Below are positions 12,101-22,117 of a DNA stretch of 64,000 nucleotides, piece after piece (position 1 is the first letter of the stretch; the number at the start of each line of letters is the position of its first letter). Source of the stretch: Ashinkailepas kermadecensis. Taxonomy: Eukaryota; Arthropoda; Thecostraca; Neolepadidae. The notes below the pieces were generated by a model. The model was not told the origin of the DNA and did no database searches. It saw nothing but the letters and a program-made list of their open reading frames with translations. Position numbers and translations under genes: made by a program. The stretch is from contig JAOTOM010005141.1 in assembly GCA_034440615.1 (NCBI GenBank), positions 372,001-436,000 of the forward strand, read 5' to 3'.

Positions 12101-15100
12101 GAAACACAGTCACAACAAACACACGCACACCGCCCGGCGGAGGGAGGACCGCCCGGCGGAGGGAGGACCGTCCGCCTGTCAGTGACATGACGAAGCTGCG
12201 GGGGCCCCCTGCAGGTGGTCTGAAGCAACGCGGGCTACCTGACAGGAGGATACATCCGGGAACGCTCGTACAAGATGGCTGGACGTCGAGCAGCCAGCGT
12301 CGGCGAAGTTACAAACGCCGCGGGCGGCATGTCTGACGCTGTCGTAAGCGTGGACGGTCCGAACACGTGAAACACTCTGAAGGTGACAGCGTTGGACGGA
12401 CGTGAAGCCGGCGCGGTGTTTACCTGCTCGGCGGCTCGGCAGATCAGCAGCACGACGTCCTGCCGGCTGGACAGCAGCAGCTCCGCCTGCTCCTTGCTCG
12501 TGACGTTCTCCCCGTTGATCTGCGGAGAGGGCGACATCAGCAACACCCAGGCTGTGCAGGCTGCCGGCTTCCTTCAAGGCGGTCAAGTGAACCACGCAGC
12601 CGACCTTCTGACCTTACTCCCACTGAGTCGGAAGTGCGTTGTCGGAAAATAACGTCCCTGAGCTCGGCTTAGGATGAGTAGGTAGCACCCACGTTTATTT
12701 CCCATAATTACCTATGCATTAGCCCTAGACAGTGGAGGGGGTTCATGCGACCTCCAAAAAGTTTTTCGCAGATGGCGTTCCAAACAGCTGGACGGAACCC
12801 AGTGAAATTTAGAGAATCCTCTGGAGCGTCTTTTTCATGTCACGTCACGGAGTTATGATGTCATAAAAGAGAACACCTCCGACCATTTTCATCGAAATCG
12901 CGGATTCTCGCATCTTAACATAACATTGCGACCTAACGCGATACATTGTGTGCGAGTTATACTGATAGATGACTCGACTGATATTTGTACACTACCCCTG
13001 TACCATTACATTGTCATTCAATGCCATGGTCCTATGTTGACTACGGATGACCTTTTTTAGCTTGATAGAATATCCAGGGTTATTTTAAGTCCAGAATCCG
13101 ATTTTGCCGTCACTTTGTGCCCGGAGTGAGTGGAAGCAGTGGGTTTAACCAATATTCTATCAAATTTTCAAATGCAGGGATTTTCAAATGACCTTGGCGT
13201 GGCTTGACTTGTGAATTTTGCCTTAAATGGAGCTTGACATATGTCATTACATTCCCAGAGCATCGACGAACACCCTGAAGCAACTAAGGATGTATATCTT
13301 TTGTAGTTTAGGAAGCGTTTTCGATCAACATGTGAAACGTCTCGATTGCTGTGAAAATTTTACCTTTGACCTGACCTGGAGGGTCACCTATTACCCACAG
13401 AAACAAAAATCGGATGTCAATCGCGAGATCTCATCTATCCCCCTACACATAATTTTTGTTTAGTCTTTCTAGCACGTTTCGCTCGGAAACGCTACGGGGG
13501 GGGGGGGGGGTCGCATCAACACACCCTCCACTGGCGAAGGTGGCAAAATACCGCACATGGGCGAGGGTTAGTCACACAGTTTCGGTGTAATGCGGCCGTA
13601 CTGCATGGATATAAATAAACAAATAAACCAAGCACTTAAACTAACTGCAGATTTAGAAGCTCAATAAAGCGTGGGTTTGTTTTCCTTCATTATTTAATCG
13701 AAGCCGTAGAAGCCTGGACATGTTTTTATTCCGGACAATAGCATATTTTTCTTCATCTGATATACTGAGAATACACCATATCTCTCGGAGGGCTGGGGTT
13801 TTTATTTTCTTCGTTCTACCGTAACACGCCTTGAGTGCGTTGCCTCTTGCCGCCCGGCGTGTTTCCACAGAGTGCTTGTGCAATGTCCATCTCGCACCGG
13901 TCGTATCATTGCAAAACCTGTCGAGCCACCCTTCAACTTCATCTGAGTGGGTTCAGCTTGCGGGCAGAGTGACACCGGTGATCCCGGCTGGGCGGTGTCG
14001 CGTCCTTTGATCTGGCCAACGACGGCGTGACCTGCGTGCCAGACGGCGGGCGGCTCAAAGAGGCCGCCCCGGTCACGTGGTGGCTCCACGCACGTTATTG
14101 TGATGCGGCGCGCAGAGCGGCGAAAAACAAACATAGCTGTGGGTGTCGGGTGTGCCGCTGGCGTGCCGGCCGCGCCACGGACCGCACGGCCGGTCTGGTG
14201 ATGCGCCGCCGGTCAAGTGACGGTCCCATCGGCGGGTCTAGTGGCAGGCCGGCCGGTGGGTTTAGTGACGGGCAGGTGACGGGCCGTCGACGTGACGGTC
14301 AGGGGGTCAGGTGACGGTCCCATCGGCGGGTCTAGTGGCGGGCCGGCCGGTGGGTCTGGTGACGGGCAGGTGACGGGCCGTCGGCGGCAGACACCCCTGG
14401 CAGTGCGGCTCAGGAGGTCAGGTGACGGGCCGTCGACGGCAGACACCCCTGGCAGTGCGGCTCAGGAGGTCGGGTGGTGTGGGAGGTCGGGTGCGGCGGA
14501 CACCCCTGGCAGTGCGGCTCAGGAGGTCGGGTGCGGCGGACACCCCTGGCAGTGCGGCTCAGGAGGTCGGGTGCGGCGGACACCCCTGGCAGTGCGGTTC
14601 AGGAGGTCGGGTGCGGCGGACACCCCTGGCAGTGCGGCTCAGGAGGTCAGGTGGGGGACACGGGGGGGCTCAGGGGTCGACGGCAGACACCCCTGGCAGT
14701 GCGGCCCGGGAGGTCGGGTGGTGCGGGAGGTCGGGTGCGGCGGACACCCCTGGCAGTGCGGCTCAGGAGGTCGGGTGCGGCGGACACCCCTGGCAGTGCG
14801 GCTCAGGAGGTCGGGTGCGGCGGACACCCCTGGCAGTGCGGCTCAGGAGGTCGGGTGCGGCGGACACCCCTGGCAGTGCGGCTCAGGAGGTCGGGTGCGG
14901 CGGACACCCCTGGCAGTGCGGCTCAGGAGGTCGGGTGGTGCGGGAGGTCGGGTGCGGCGGACACCCCTGGCAGTGCGGCTCAGGAGGTCGGGTGCGGCGG
15001 ACACCCCTGGCAGTGCGGCTCAGGAGGTCGGGTGGTGCGGGAGGTCGGGTGCGGCGGACACCCCTGGCAGTGCGGCTCAGGAGGTCGGGTGCGGCGGACA

Positions 15101-18100
15101 CCCCTGGCAGTGCGGATCAGGAGGTCGGGTGGTGCGGAGGTCGGGTGTGGCGGACACCCCTGGCAGTGCGGCTCAGGAGGTCGGGTGGGGCGGACACCCT
15201 GGCAGGGGCCCGGGAGGTCGGGTGCGGCGGACACCCCTGGCAGTGCGGCTCAGGAGGTCGGGTGCGGCGGACACCCCTGGCAGTGCGGCTCGGGAGGTCG
15301 GGTGGTGTGGGAGGTCGGGTGCGGCGCAGCCGACCGTCGGCCGGCGCAGATTTACGAGGTCGTGGAGCATGTTCGTCGTCGGCCGTTCGGGAGTCATGTT
15401 CACTGGGCGCGACAACAAAACGCCAGTCAGAACCGCTCCGCTCTGACTCCCCTGTCCTCCCTGTCCCCCCTGTCACAGATTGCCATCAGTTTTGTCTGGC
15501 CAGCTTTTTATCAAAGCGTCTTTTTCTCGTCGGTCCGGATCTGCTCGGGCGAATTCAATGGATGTTGGCCGTGGCTCTTGACGGTCCGGTCGTCACGCCC
15601 AGTCTCACCAGCGCGCCATGACCATCCAAAGCAAAGAACAGTGCAAAGAGCTCGAGCTGTGGCACTACCATTTACTAGCTTGGACTGTATGTGAGATGAC
15701 AACAATTATCAAGTGGGCAGTGAGGGGGCGGGGGTTCTCCGGCATCCGGCAACCACGATCTAGTTCCCCTATCGTAGCACTCCGTATGCTCGTCATTGAT
15801 AATCCAGTCCCCTATCGTAGCACTGAGCATGTTCATCATTGATAACCCAGTCTCCTATCGTCGCACTGAGCATGTTCATCATTGATAACCCGTTCCTTTG
15901 TGCACTGAGCATGTTCATCATTGTAACCCAGTTCCTATTGTAGCACTGAGCATGTTCATCATTGATAACCCAGTTCCTTTGTAGCACTGAGCATGTTCAT
16001 ATTGATAACCCAGTCTCCTTTGTGACTGAGCATGTTCATCATTGATAACCCAGTCTCCTATTGTCGCACTGAGCATGTTCATCATTGATAACCCAGTCTC
16101 CTATTGTAGCACTGAGCATGTTCATCATTGATAACCCAGTCTCCTATTGTAGCACTGAGCATGTTCATCATTGATAACCCAGTCTCCTATTGTAGCACTG
16201 AGCATGTTCATCATTGATAACCCAGTCTCCTATTGTCGCACTGAGCATGTTCATCATTGATAACCCAGTCTCCTATTGTAGCACTGAGCATGTTCATCAT
16301 TGATAACCCAGTCTCCTATTGTAGCACTGAGCATGTTCTCATTGATAACCCAGTCCCTATTGTGCACTGAGCATGTTCATCATTGATAACCCAGTCTCCT
16401 ATTGTAGCACTGAGCATGTTCATCATTGATAACCCAGTCTCCTATTGTAGCACTGAGCATGTTCATCATTGATAACCCAGTCTCCTATTGTAGCACTGAG
16501 CATGTTCATCATTGATAACCCAGTCTCCTATTGTAGCACTGAGCATGTTCATCATTGATAACCCAGTCTCCTATTGTAGCACTGAGCATGTTCATCATTG
16601 ATAACCCAGTCTCCTATTGTCGCACTGAGCATGTTCATCATTGATAACCCAGTCTCCTATTGTAGCACTGAGCATGTTCATCATTGATAACCCAGTCTCC
16701 TATTGTAGCACTGAGCATGTTCATCATTGATAACCCAGTCTCCTATTGTAGCACTGAGCATGTTCATCATTGATAACCCAGTCTCCTATTGTAGCACTGA
16801 GCATGTTCATCATTGATAACCCAGTCCCCTATTGTAGCACTGAGCATGTTCATCATTGATAACCCAGTCTCCTATTGTAGCACTGAGCATGTTCATCATT
16901 GATAACCCAGTCCCCTATTGTCGCACTGAGCATGTTCATCATTGATAACCCAGTCTCCTATTGTAGCACTGAGCATGTTCATCATTGATAACCCAGTCCC
17001 CTATTGTCGCACTGAGCATGTTCATCATTGATAACCCAGTCTCCTATTGTAGCACTGAGCATGTTCATCATTGATAACCCAGTCTCCTATTGTAGCACTG
17101 AGCATGTTCATCATTGATAACCCAGTCTCCTATTGTCGCACTGAGCATGTTCATCATTGATAACCCAGTCTCCTATTGTAGCACTGAGCATGTTTGTCAT
17201 TGATAACCCAGTCTCCTATTGTAGCACTGAGCATGTTTGTCATTGATAACCCAGTCTCCTATTGTAGCACTGAGCATGTTCATCATTGATAACCCAGTCT
17301 CCTATTGTCGCACTGAGCATGTTTGTCTTTGACAATCCAGTGCCCCTATCGTACCACTGAACATGTTTGGCTTTGCTAATCCAGTGCCCCTATCGTAGAA
17401 CTGAGCTTGAAAGATTGCTACTATGACGATGCGCTATACAGGAGTACCTATATACATAGTAAATATGGTATATATAGTACGATGAAGCAAAAATATAGAG
17501 GTTTGAGCAGGGGTGTCTAAGAAAGAGAAGGCGCACGAAACAAGCCGACATTCTCAGCGTTGCGGAATACACGAACCGAAGAACATACCCATATACCAAC
17601 CATGCGCTTCTTAAATGTCATAAACTGACTTGCTCCCAGCGTATGGCGTAATAATCACATGCTTCTATGATGATATGGAGTTACCAAGACCTGGTCCAAG
17701 AATACATTTCCTCTCGCATAACGTCACACCCAACTGCAATCTACACAATTTCTATGGCTGGAGAACAACTACTGGCATCATAGGTGTAGTTCCTCATGTC
17801 TATGTACAGTTGCTCGAGTATCTCCAGCAATTATCCTTGCCTCCATAATATCGGACTGTAACTGAATAGCCTATGAGACGGCCCCTCCAACATCTTGTGA
17901 GATAACCAGTTGTAATATTGCCAGTCCCGTCTCCAGCAATGTTTTCAAAGCTTCACCCGTGACTACATTGCTGTTGAAATCACGAGCCTTGATCGGTCTT
18001 CGGAGTTTCGATGGCTCAGTCGGCAGTAGGTTCGACTCTTGATCGCGAGGTGGTGGGTTCGAACCCCCCCCCCTCGATCCCCCCTCGATCCCCGCGATCA

Positions 18101-21100
18101 ATTGGTGTGAGAGGTTGACAACGCTATGCATTGCCCAACAGTCGAAAGCGTCCCCAAAAGAGCCCAAGGCTCCTCTCCGTCTGCTTGTTGGCCCTTCACT
18201 GACCTGGACGATCTGGTCTCCGTGCTGGAGGCGGCCGTCCCGCGCCGCGATGCCGTCCGCCTCGACATTCTGCACGAACACGTCGGTCTCGTCGCCGGCC
18301 TCGTCGCCGTCCGGGTAGAACAGGGCCAGGCCGAGCCTCTCGGTCGCCGATGACCGGAGCAGGGTCACCTCCTGAGGGCACGTGCCACTCTCAGGTCAGC
18401 CGCATCGGCCGTGCAAGACAGGCCACGCCTGCCGACCGTTCGTAAGTGAGAACGTTAGGTCAGGATAGGTCAAAGGTCCGTGAAGCATACGGCTCAGTGT
18501 CGCAATAGGTCAAGGTTGTTCCTGGATGATGGGATAATTTTTCAGGCGTTTATGACCAGTTGACCAGCGATGGCTCGCTTCGTAATGCACAGTGACCCGA
18601 GTGTCACGGTCGACACGTTTGACCATCGGTCGAATGGACCCGGACCGGTCAGCGAAGATTACTACCTGATAACGTCTGAAGCGGCAACTCTTGCTTCATA
18701 TACGAACACATACACGAGCACGAAGCGATCGCAAAATAACCCCAGCCAACAGTCAGATCTGTTTCTCTGGGAGATCCCTGGGAACGGGGGTGCCATTTTC
18801 CGGTTGCCAAGCGAGCAGTCTCGGCCAGCAGTTTCGGCCAGCAGGGTCGAGACGGCCGGCGTGACCCAAATGCGTCTGCCCACAAGAAGCCCGGCCCGTG
18901 ACCGGGGCGTCAAGACCGGTGGCGGCCGCCGCCGCCGTCTGATCAGATCGCGGCGCACTTTCGCGAGGCGAGACAATGGCAGCGCGCGGCGGCGTCACAG
19001 GCGCGGCGCCCACAGCCTTATCGGCGGACATCGGCACGTCAGGCGGCCGGCAGGCGTCAGGCGTCGAGCGTGTGTCGGCAGGCGTGAGGAGGGCGTGTAA
19101 ACAGGCCGACGGCAGGCATGCGACAGGCGGATAAACAGGTGCTGGAGAGTTGGGCGGGAGTGAGGCGGGATTCGGGCGGGAGTTGCGGGAGTGGGGCGGA
19201 GTCGAGTGAGAGTCGGGTGGGATTCGGGTGGGATTCGTGTGAAAGTCGGGTTGAAGTCAGGCGGGAGTTGGGTAAGAGTCAGGCGGGAGTCGGTCGGGAG
19301 TCGGGAGGGAGTTGGCCGGGAGTCAGGCTGGAGTCTGGCGCGCTGCGAAACGCACACCTGCAGGACGTCGTACCTGATGTCTCGCTCGCGCCTGATAGAA
19401 GCTGCCATGCCTGTCGTCTCGTCTCGCTAGCACCATGTTGGCAAGACAGTGATTCTGTTTGCTAAGAAAGCACAGCCTACTTCCTGAGTGAGATCGATGC
19501 GACACTATAAACACGTGACCCGCTAGGGGTGAGGATGGATTGCAACAGATGAGCGCTTGAGCTACAATAATACGGGGAAAACATGGAATTTTACTCATTG
19601 CTCAAAGCATTGTCGCTTTCAGCTGAAGGTGCTGGCTCTTTGCCTCCGCTGCAATCGATCCTGATGTTTGTATTACTCCGCATAGGTAAGGACAGTCAAT
19701 AGCCAATACAAATATCCTGGTAAGAAGTACAGTTCTGGCTCCAGCTCTAGTAGGCTTGGTTTCTGTGACTAAAAACCGGCGGGTTCTGGGAGGCCAAGCC
19801 CTGCACCAATTCCCTGTCCGGATCTCCGAGTTGAGATCATTGCACAATCGAATACTTTCCATGGTTCATAGGAACCTTGCATGCAAGGGGCGCGAATACA
19901 TTGCAAGCTATTTACGTGGAGTTCTCGCAGTTCGGAATGCAGTGCAAGGTAAGCTGCTGAGCCGCCCTGGCCAAACCATGGTGCACTATAAACAATAAAT
20001 ACCGAAGAGCCTATCGCACCAGATAGGCGACCACAAAGCTAAGCATACAGGCACACAGCTGACCACACTCACCAGAGACGGAAGGTCATGAACGATCTTT
20101 CCAAAAACGGCATGTGCCCTCAATTTACCACCCGGCTGCACCGCTCACCTCGAAGTCCAGCTGCTGATCGCCCGCGTCGTCGTCGTTGAGGTCGTCGTCG
20201 ACGTCGAACGGTGGCGGGGGCGGGAACTCGGCCGACGCCGGCCACGCCCACGAGTCGGTCTGTGTGGACGCCGTCACACAGTCGGCCTGCGGCACAGTCG
20301 ACGCGCAGGCGGCCGTCACGACCCGTCACGACAGGTGACCCGTCACGCCTGGTGGCGCGGCACCGCTGACGCTACCGTGACCCGGGACGGGAGTGTGAGA
20401 GGTCACGGTCCGACGTGAAACCGTGGCGGGTCGTGACTCTGAGAGGCCCGCTAGCGGTCGTGACTCGTGATGGGACGGTTACAGGTCGTGACTAGGCAGA
20501 AGGGTGCACAGCTCTGTTTTCCCCACAGATCATGTTTAATACAAGATTTCACGGGACTTCAAATGACACTCTCACATCACGATGTTGCTGTCCGGGCTTA
20601 TGTACAAACGCAGACGACGAATACCTTGTCGAAGGGGTTTAGCTCATGTTCATCGGCCTAACCACTTGCCCTTGCAACAGACGATCTCGTCTCTCGTCTC
20701 TCCATCTTTCCATCGACGTTGCTGATTGTTCCGCCAACAGTTTGTCGTGGGCACCGTTTCGCCTCCATCTCTCGAAATCCACATATGCCATTCGTAACGC
20801 CATTGGCCGTTCATAAATGTCTTACTCGACGGCCTGCCATCGAATTTTTACGATTACTCCAAGCCACTTAACACATCACTACCCTGCAACTTTACGGCCG
20901 TTGAAATGGTTTTATAATGCCATGAAATGTGATGTCTTATTCTGCCGCAGCACCAGGACGGAACCAGTCGACCACCCACCACTCACCTCCTCCTGGGGCG
21001 CGTCCATCTCCTTCCGGTTGCTGTTGGCATCACTGCGCGCCGAGGAGGAGGACGAGGACGAGCACGAGGACGAGGAGGCTCGCCGCAGCACCTCCACCAC

Positions 21101-21175
21101 GATGGGCTCCTGGGCCGCCTGGAAGGCGCGCACGGCGTCCTCATGGCTGGCACGAGACACGTCCTGGCCGTTCAC
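5334..21175 (-). CDS. PDZRN3/4-like (LNX3/4 family) E3 ubiquitin ligase, 5'-partial gene, 8 exons
   Basis: The join is complement(5334..5474, 6086..6229, 6636..7839, 8736..8827, 12424..12519, 18204..18371, 20149..20286, 20987..21175), 2172 bp or 723 residues plus TGA. All introns are GT-AG and the phases fit. Residues 1-32 are the second half of PDZ1, 33-63 a Ser-rich linker, about 109-196 a full PDZ2, and 229-629 a long low-complexity region with conserved blocks. Residues 610-677 hold the basic segment typical of the family, and the chain ends VTTV, a class I PDZ ligand. The family is known as RING E3 ligases that act at the membrane in synapse and Wnt/MuSK signalling. The N-terminal RING and TRAF-type zinc fingers are not in the part I could find, so ligase activity is inferred from the family. 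Symbol left blank because PDZRN3 and PDZRN4 cannot be told apart here. Confidence 0.9.
5475..6085 (-). other. Last intron of the PDZRN-like gene
   Basis: 611 bp, gt...ag. I searched it on the minus strand for a missing exon with an IQELL-like motif and found none. Confidence 0.7.
6086..6229 (-). CDS. PDZRN-like exon: basic GRYW segment
   Basis: 48 codons, phase 0/0. It begins [20 protein letters not shown] and continues to KIRMA, matching the GRYWSKEERKQHL-type block that directly follows the DDDA-SE-K motif in PDZRN3/4. It ends with DELSLKKRE. The acceptor is gttttcgccag. The donor I use, GAG before gtcggt, is weak; an alternative four bases downstream (gtcg before gtagct) would shift the frame of the last exon and lose its conserved C-terminus. 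Confidence 0.9.
6349..6414. repeat. Compound (TA)n(TG)n microsatellite
   Basis: About 22 TA units passing directly into about 10 TG units, inside a 406-bp intron. A similar compound locus lies at 38195-38262. Confidence 0.95.
6636..7839 (-). CDS. PDZRN-like large exon: disordered region with conserved blocks
   Basis: 1204 bp: the last base of the split Arg codon plus 401 codons, phase 2 to 0. It holds a Ser run encoded by AGC repeats and then the segment [19 protein letters not shown], which corresponds to the conserved helix in the PDZRN C-terminal half. Next come a block of the type YETIPE...DEPLY, a Cys-rich patch CKHCRKC, and [20 protein letters not shown]. The end is the diagnostic block [16 protein letters not shown] followed by [14 protein letters not shown]. 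Two Ala/Pro/Gly-rich stretches separate the blocks. The acceptor is cttccgcag and the donor AAG before gtaaat. Antisense and shifted ORFs over this exon are GC-driven shadows. Confidence 0.95.
7840..8735 (-). other. Intron of the PDZRN-like gene
   Basis: 896 bp with no tandem array and no recognisable element. Confidence 0.7.
8736..8827 (-). CDS. PDZRN-like exon: short linker after PDZ2
   Basis: 92 bp: 30 codons plus two bases of a split Arg codon. It starts [13 protein letters not shown] and ends QQRLDN, followed by AG that pairs with the A opening the next exon. The acceptor is gtcccattccag and the donor is CAG before gtgaga. I recognise no domain; the evidence is the clean splice sites, the fitting phase on both sides and the absence of stops in only that frame. 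Confidence 0.78.
8872..9217. repeat. 8-bp minisatellite GGTACACG
   Basis: More than 35 units of GGTACACG, with GCTTCA-type variants breaking the rhythm every two or three units. It sits in an intron about 45 bp upstream of the 8736-8827 exon. It keeps frames open on both strands but is not coding. Confidence 0.95.
9227..9540. repeat. About 40-bp minisatellite
   Basis: Seven to eight diverged units of 36-42 bp, each with CAGCA(G/A)AAGTCCCGAGAAC and a CTCAACATCAC-like join. Confidence 0.85.
9979..10044. repeat. 22-bp repeat, 3 copies
   Basis: Unit contains AGACACGCCCACCATTGC. Confidence 0.9.
10091..10345. repeat. 35-bp minisatellite
   Basis: About seven units built on GGCGCCGTGTCAGACTCCAC followed by AGACACCCAGTGT; some have short inserts. 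A lone partial unit recurs at about 10404-10436. Confidence 0.9.
10346..12423 (-). other. Intron segment without recognisable element, apart from a GC array
   Basis: Part of the 3596-bp intron. It contains a GGGGGC/GGCGGT array (10800-10955) and otherwise mixed unique sequence. The ORFs over it follow GC content. Confidence 0.55.
10800..10955. repeat. GC-rich GGGGGC/GGCGGT array
   Basis: Hexamer- and triplet-based G-rich run, a possible G-quadruplex former on the plus strand. Confidence 0.85.
12424..12519 (-). CDS. PDZRN-like exon: C-terminal part of PDZ2
   Basis: 32 codons, phase 0/0. It reads [19 protein letters not shown], then a hydrophobic strand VVLLICRA, ending AEQ. This supplies the ING turn, helix alphaB and last strand of PDZ2. 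The acceptor is cgccctctccgcag and the donor is CAG before gtaaac. The helix position that usually sets ligand class (alphaB1) falls around the SKEQ segment; I do not assign a ligand class from it. The exon is isolated between introns of 5684 bp and 3596 bp. Confidence 0.92.
12520..14206 (-). other. Intron segment, mixed sequence
   Basis: First part of the 5684-bp intron. It includes a poly-G tract at 13495-13510. No gene or mobile element recognised. Confidence 0.55.
14207..15335. repeat. 40-bp GC-rich minisatellite
   Basis: About 20 units of GGACACCCCTGGCAGTGCGG plus CTCAGGAGGTCGGGTGCGGC, with occasional 17-bp GTGCGGGAGGTCGGG inserts. The left end (14207-14385) is a related but different GGCGGGTCTAGTGGC family. 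The long reading frames across it are repeat artefacts. Confidence 0.95.
15783..17300. repeat. 43-bp satellite-like array, about 35 copies
   Basis: Unit contains GCACTGAGCATGTTCATCAT followed by TGATAACCCAGTCTCCTATTGT. Most units are nearly identical; TAGCAC/CGCAC and CATC/TGTC variants alternate. Copies at 15890-16030 and near 16330-16370 have 1-4-bp deletions. It lies in the intron between the two PDZ2 exons. Confidence 0.97.
17301..18203 (-). other. Intron segment with tRNA-like sequence
   Basis: Unique-looking sequence, decayed 43-bp units up to about 17400, then the tRNA-like stretch at 18002-18070. Nothing else recognised. Confidence 0.5.
18002..18070 (+). mobile_element. tRNA-like sequence, possible SINE head or tRNA pseudogene
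   Basis: An A-box-like TGGCTCAGTCGG at 18012-18023 and a B-box-like GGGTTCGAACC at 18055-18065, spaced as in a tRNA gene. ACTCTTGATC lies where the anticodon loop should be. Acceptor-stem pairing is poor and a C-rich run follows, so a working tRNA is unlikely. A tRNA-derived SINE is an inference; no second copy was found in the window. Confidence 0.4.
18204..18371 (-). CDS. PDZRN-like exon: N-terminal part of PDZ2
   Basis: 56 codons, phase 0/0. It starts [19 protein letters not shown], where LGLAL is the carboxylate-binding loop of a PDZ domain. It continues through an acidic insert, [19 protein letters not shown], and ends HGDQIVQ. Together with the 12424-12519 exon it completes one PDZ fold. 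The acceptor is acgtgccctcag and the donor is CAG before gtcagt, acceptable but not consensus. A tRNA-like sequence lies about 140 bp downstream in the following intron, on the other strand. Confidence 0.92.
18372..19137 (-). other. Intron segment without recognisable element
   Basis: Mixed to GC-rich sequence; nothing seen. Confidence 0.5.
19138..19345. repeat. G-rich GGGAGTCGG minisatellite
   Basis: Roughly 10-12-bp units of GGCGGGAGTC(G/A)GG, imperfect. Confidence 0.85.
19346..20148 (-). other. Intron segment without recognisable element
   Basis: Mixed sequence up to the donor of the 20149-20286 exon; nothing seen. Confidence 0.5.
20149..20286 (-). CDS. PDZRN-like exon: acidic inter-PDZ linker
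   Basis: 46 codons, phase 0/0. It begins [11 protein letters not shown] and ends GDQQLDFE. The TQTD motif after PDZ1 and an acidic stretch just before PDZ2 are both features of PDZRN3/4 proteins. In between are a Pro run and a strongly acidic [10 protein letters not shown] segment. The acceptor is gtgccgcag and the donor is GAG before gtgagc. Joined to the next exon, the sequence at the PDZ2 start reads DFE-EVTLL, as expected for the family. Confidence 0.87.
20300..20475. repeat. GTGAC-rich imperfect repeat
   Basis: Short CGTCACGACC and GGTCGTGACT motifs repeated on both strands just upstream of the 20149-20286 exon. Confidence 0.6.
20987..21175 (-). CDS. PDZRN-like exon: C-terminal half of PDZ1 and Ser-rich linker
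   Basis: 63 codons, phase 0 at both ends. It opens with [19 protein letters not shown], then a strand of the form [10 protein letters not shown], which matches the betaD-alphaB-betaF half of PDZRN PDZ1. A run of Ser broken by one Cys follows, then [13 protein letters not shown]. The acceptor is ctgctgcag before GTGAAC and the donor is GAG before gtgagt. The intron sits directly before the V-N-G motif, the same place as in PDZ2 of this gene. The acceptor lies inside the first unit of a 24-bp tandem repeat (see 21170-21460), so the true 5' edge could lie further upstream in multiples of 24 bp. The exon carrying the first half of PDZ1 was not found. Confidence 0.9.
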
Positions 21176-21460
21176 CTGCAGCAGAATAACCATGTTCAGC
21201 TGCCGCAGACACACCATCATGTTCGCCTGCCGCAGACACACCATGTTCACCTGCCGCAGACACACCATGTTTACATGCCGCGGAAACATCATGCTCAGCT
21301 GCCGCAGACACACCATGTTCAGCTGCCGTGGACACACCATGTTCACCTGCCGCAGATACACCATGTTCACCTGCCGCGGAAACATCATGTTCAGCTGCCG
21401 CAGACACACCATGTTCAGCTGCCGCAGACACACCATGCTCAGCTGCCGCGGAAACATCAG
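21170..21460. repeat. 24-bp minisatellite whose first unit is a splice-acceptor junction
   Basis: Twelve units of GTTCACCTGCCGCAGACACA + CCAT (plus strand). Unit 1 (21170-21193) matches the consensus at 20 of 24 positions and contains the acceptor of the PDZ1 exon: read on the minus strand, ctgcag then GTGAAC. Later units read ctgcggcag then GTGAAC or CTGAAC, so each carries an AG in the same place. Variant units with GGAAACATCAT occur as units 5, 9 and 12. One unit has three extra bases (CAT). All units are open in the exon's frame. Confidence 0.95.
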
Positions 21461-22117
21461 ACACACCAACACGCCAACATACCACACTACTGCCGCAAAC
21501 ATGCAGTCAACATTGGCAGACACGCCAGGGCCGAGTCCACACACTGGTAGTGTGTAGACTTGGTACGACACACTGGGGTGACACGCTAGGGTGAGTACCG
21601 TCTTCACATGATCACCAATCACTATGGACGGCATCATCACGCACAACGCAGACAATTCTGGAACAATGTGATTACGCCAGGTGGTGCGGTAATGTTGTGA
21701 TGAAGAGAGGGAGAAACAGACGAGCTGAATTTGGACACGATGCATGGTTTATCCCCGAGTGTGGGCGTAGGCTGTTGGCCTTTGCGGGCAGGGCAGCGGA
21801 GGTCAGCTCGTTAGCCGGACTGCTGCCGGTCGCACATTGCTACCAGGCGTAAATGTTTGTCGCCCAACCGTTTAAAAACGCCCATGTCTGATTGGCGATC
21901 GTCAGCGATGCAAGACCATAGCACGGCGGCCGCCTGGTAAATGGTGTAGCTCGCGCTAATGATCGACGCTGTTGCATTTGTCATAACACGCGGGAAAAAG
22001 CCAGTTCTGGCGGAGACGAAAAACTCGGTGTACGAGTGCGGGGAAAAAGTGAGTGAGTGAGACATATCAGCAGACTTGTCGCCCGCCCAGCCGTCACTGC
22101 TGATAGGGATGTCAACT
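21461..22117. other. Unique-looking sequence, presumed intron
   Basis: Searched on the minus strand for the missing start of PDZ1 (LGF..GG-type motif); not found. Confidence 0.5.

Noticed and set aside
14292..15694. Three open frames of about 400 codons
   Set aside because: 40-bp repeat without stop triplets; all three forward frames are equally open.
15783..17300. CRISPR-like regular array
   Set aside because: Units are directly contiguous with no unique spacers, in a eukaryotic intron. The same holds for the 49-bp array at 34660-35402.
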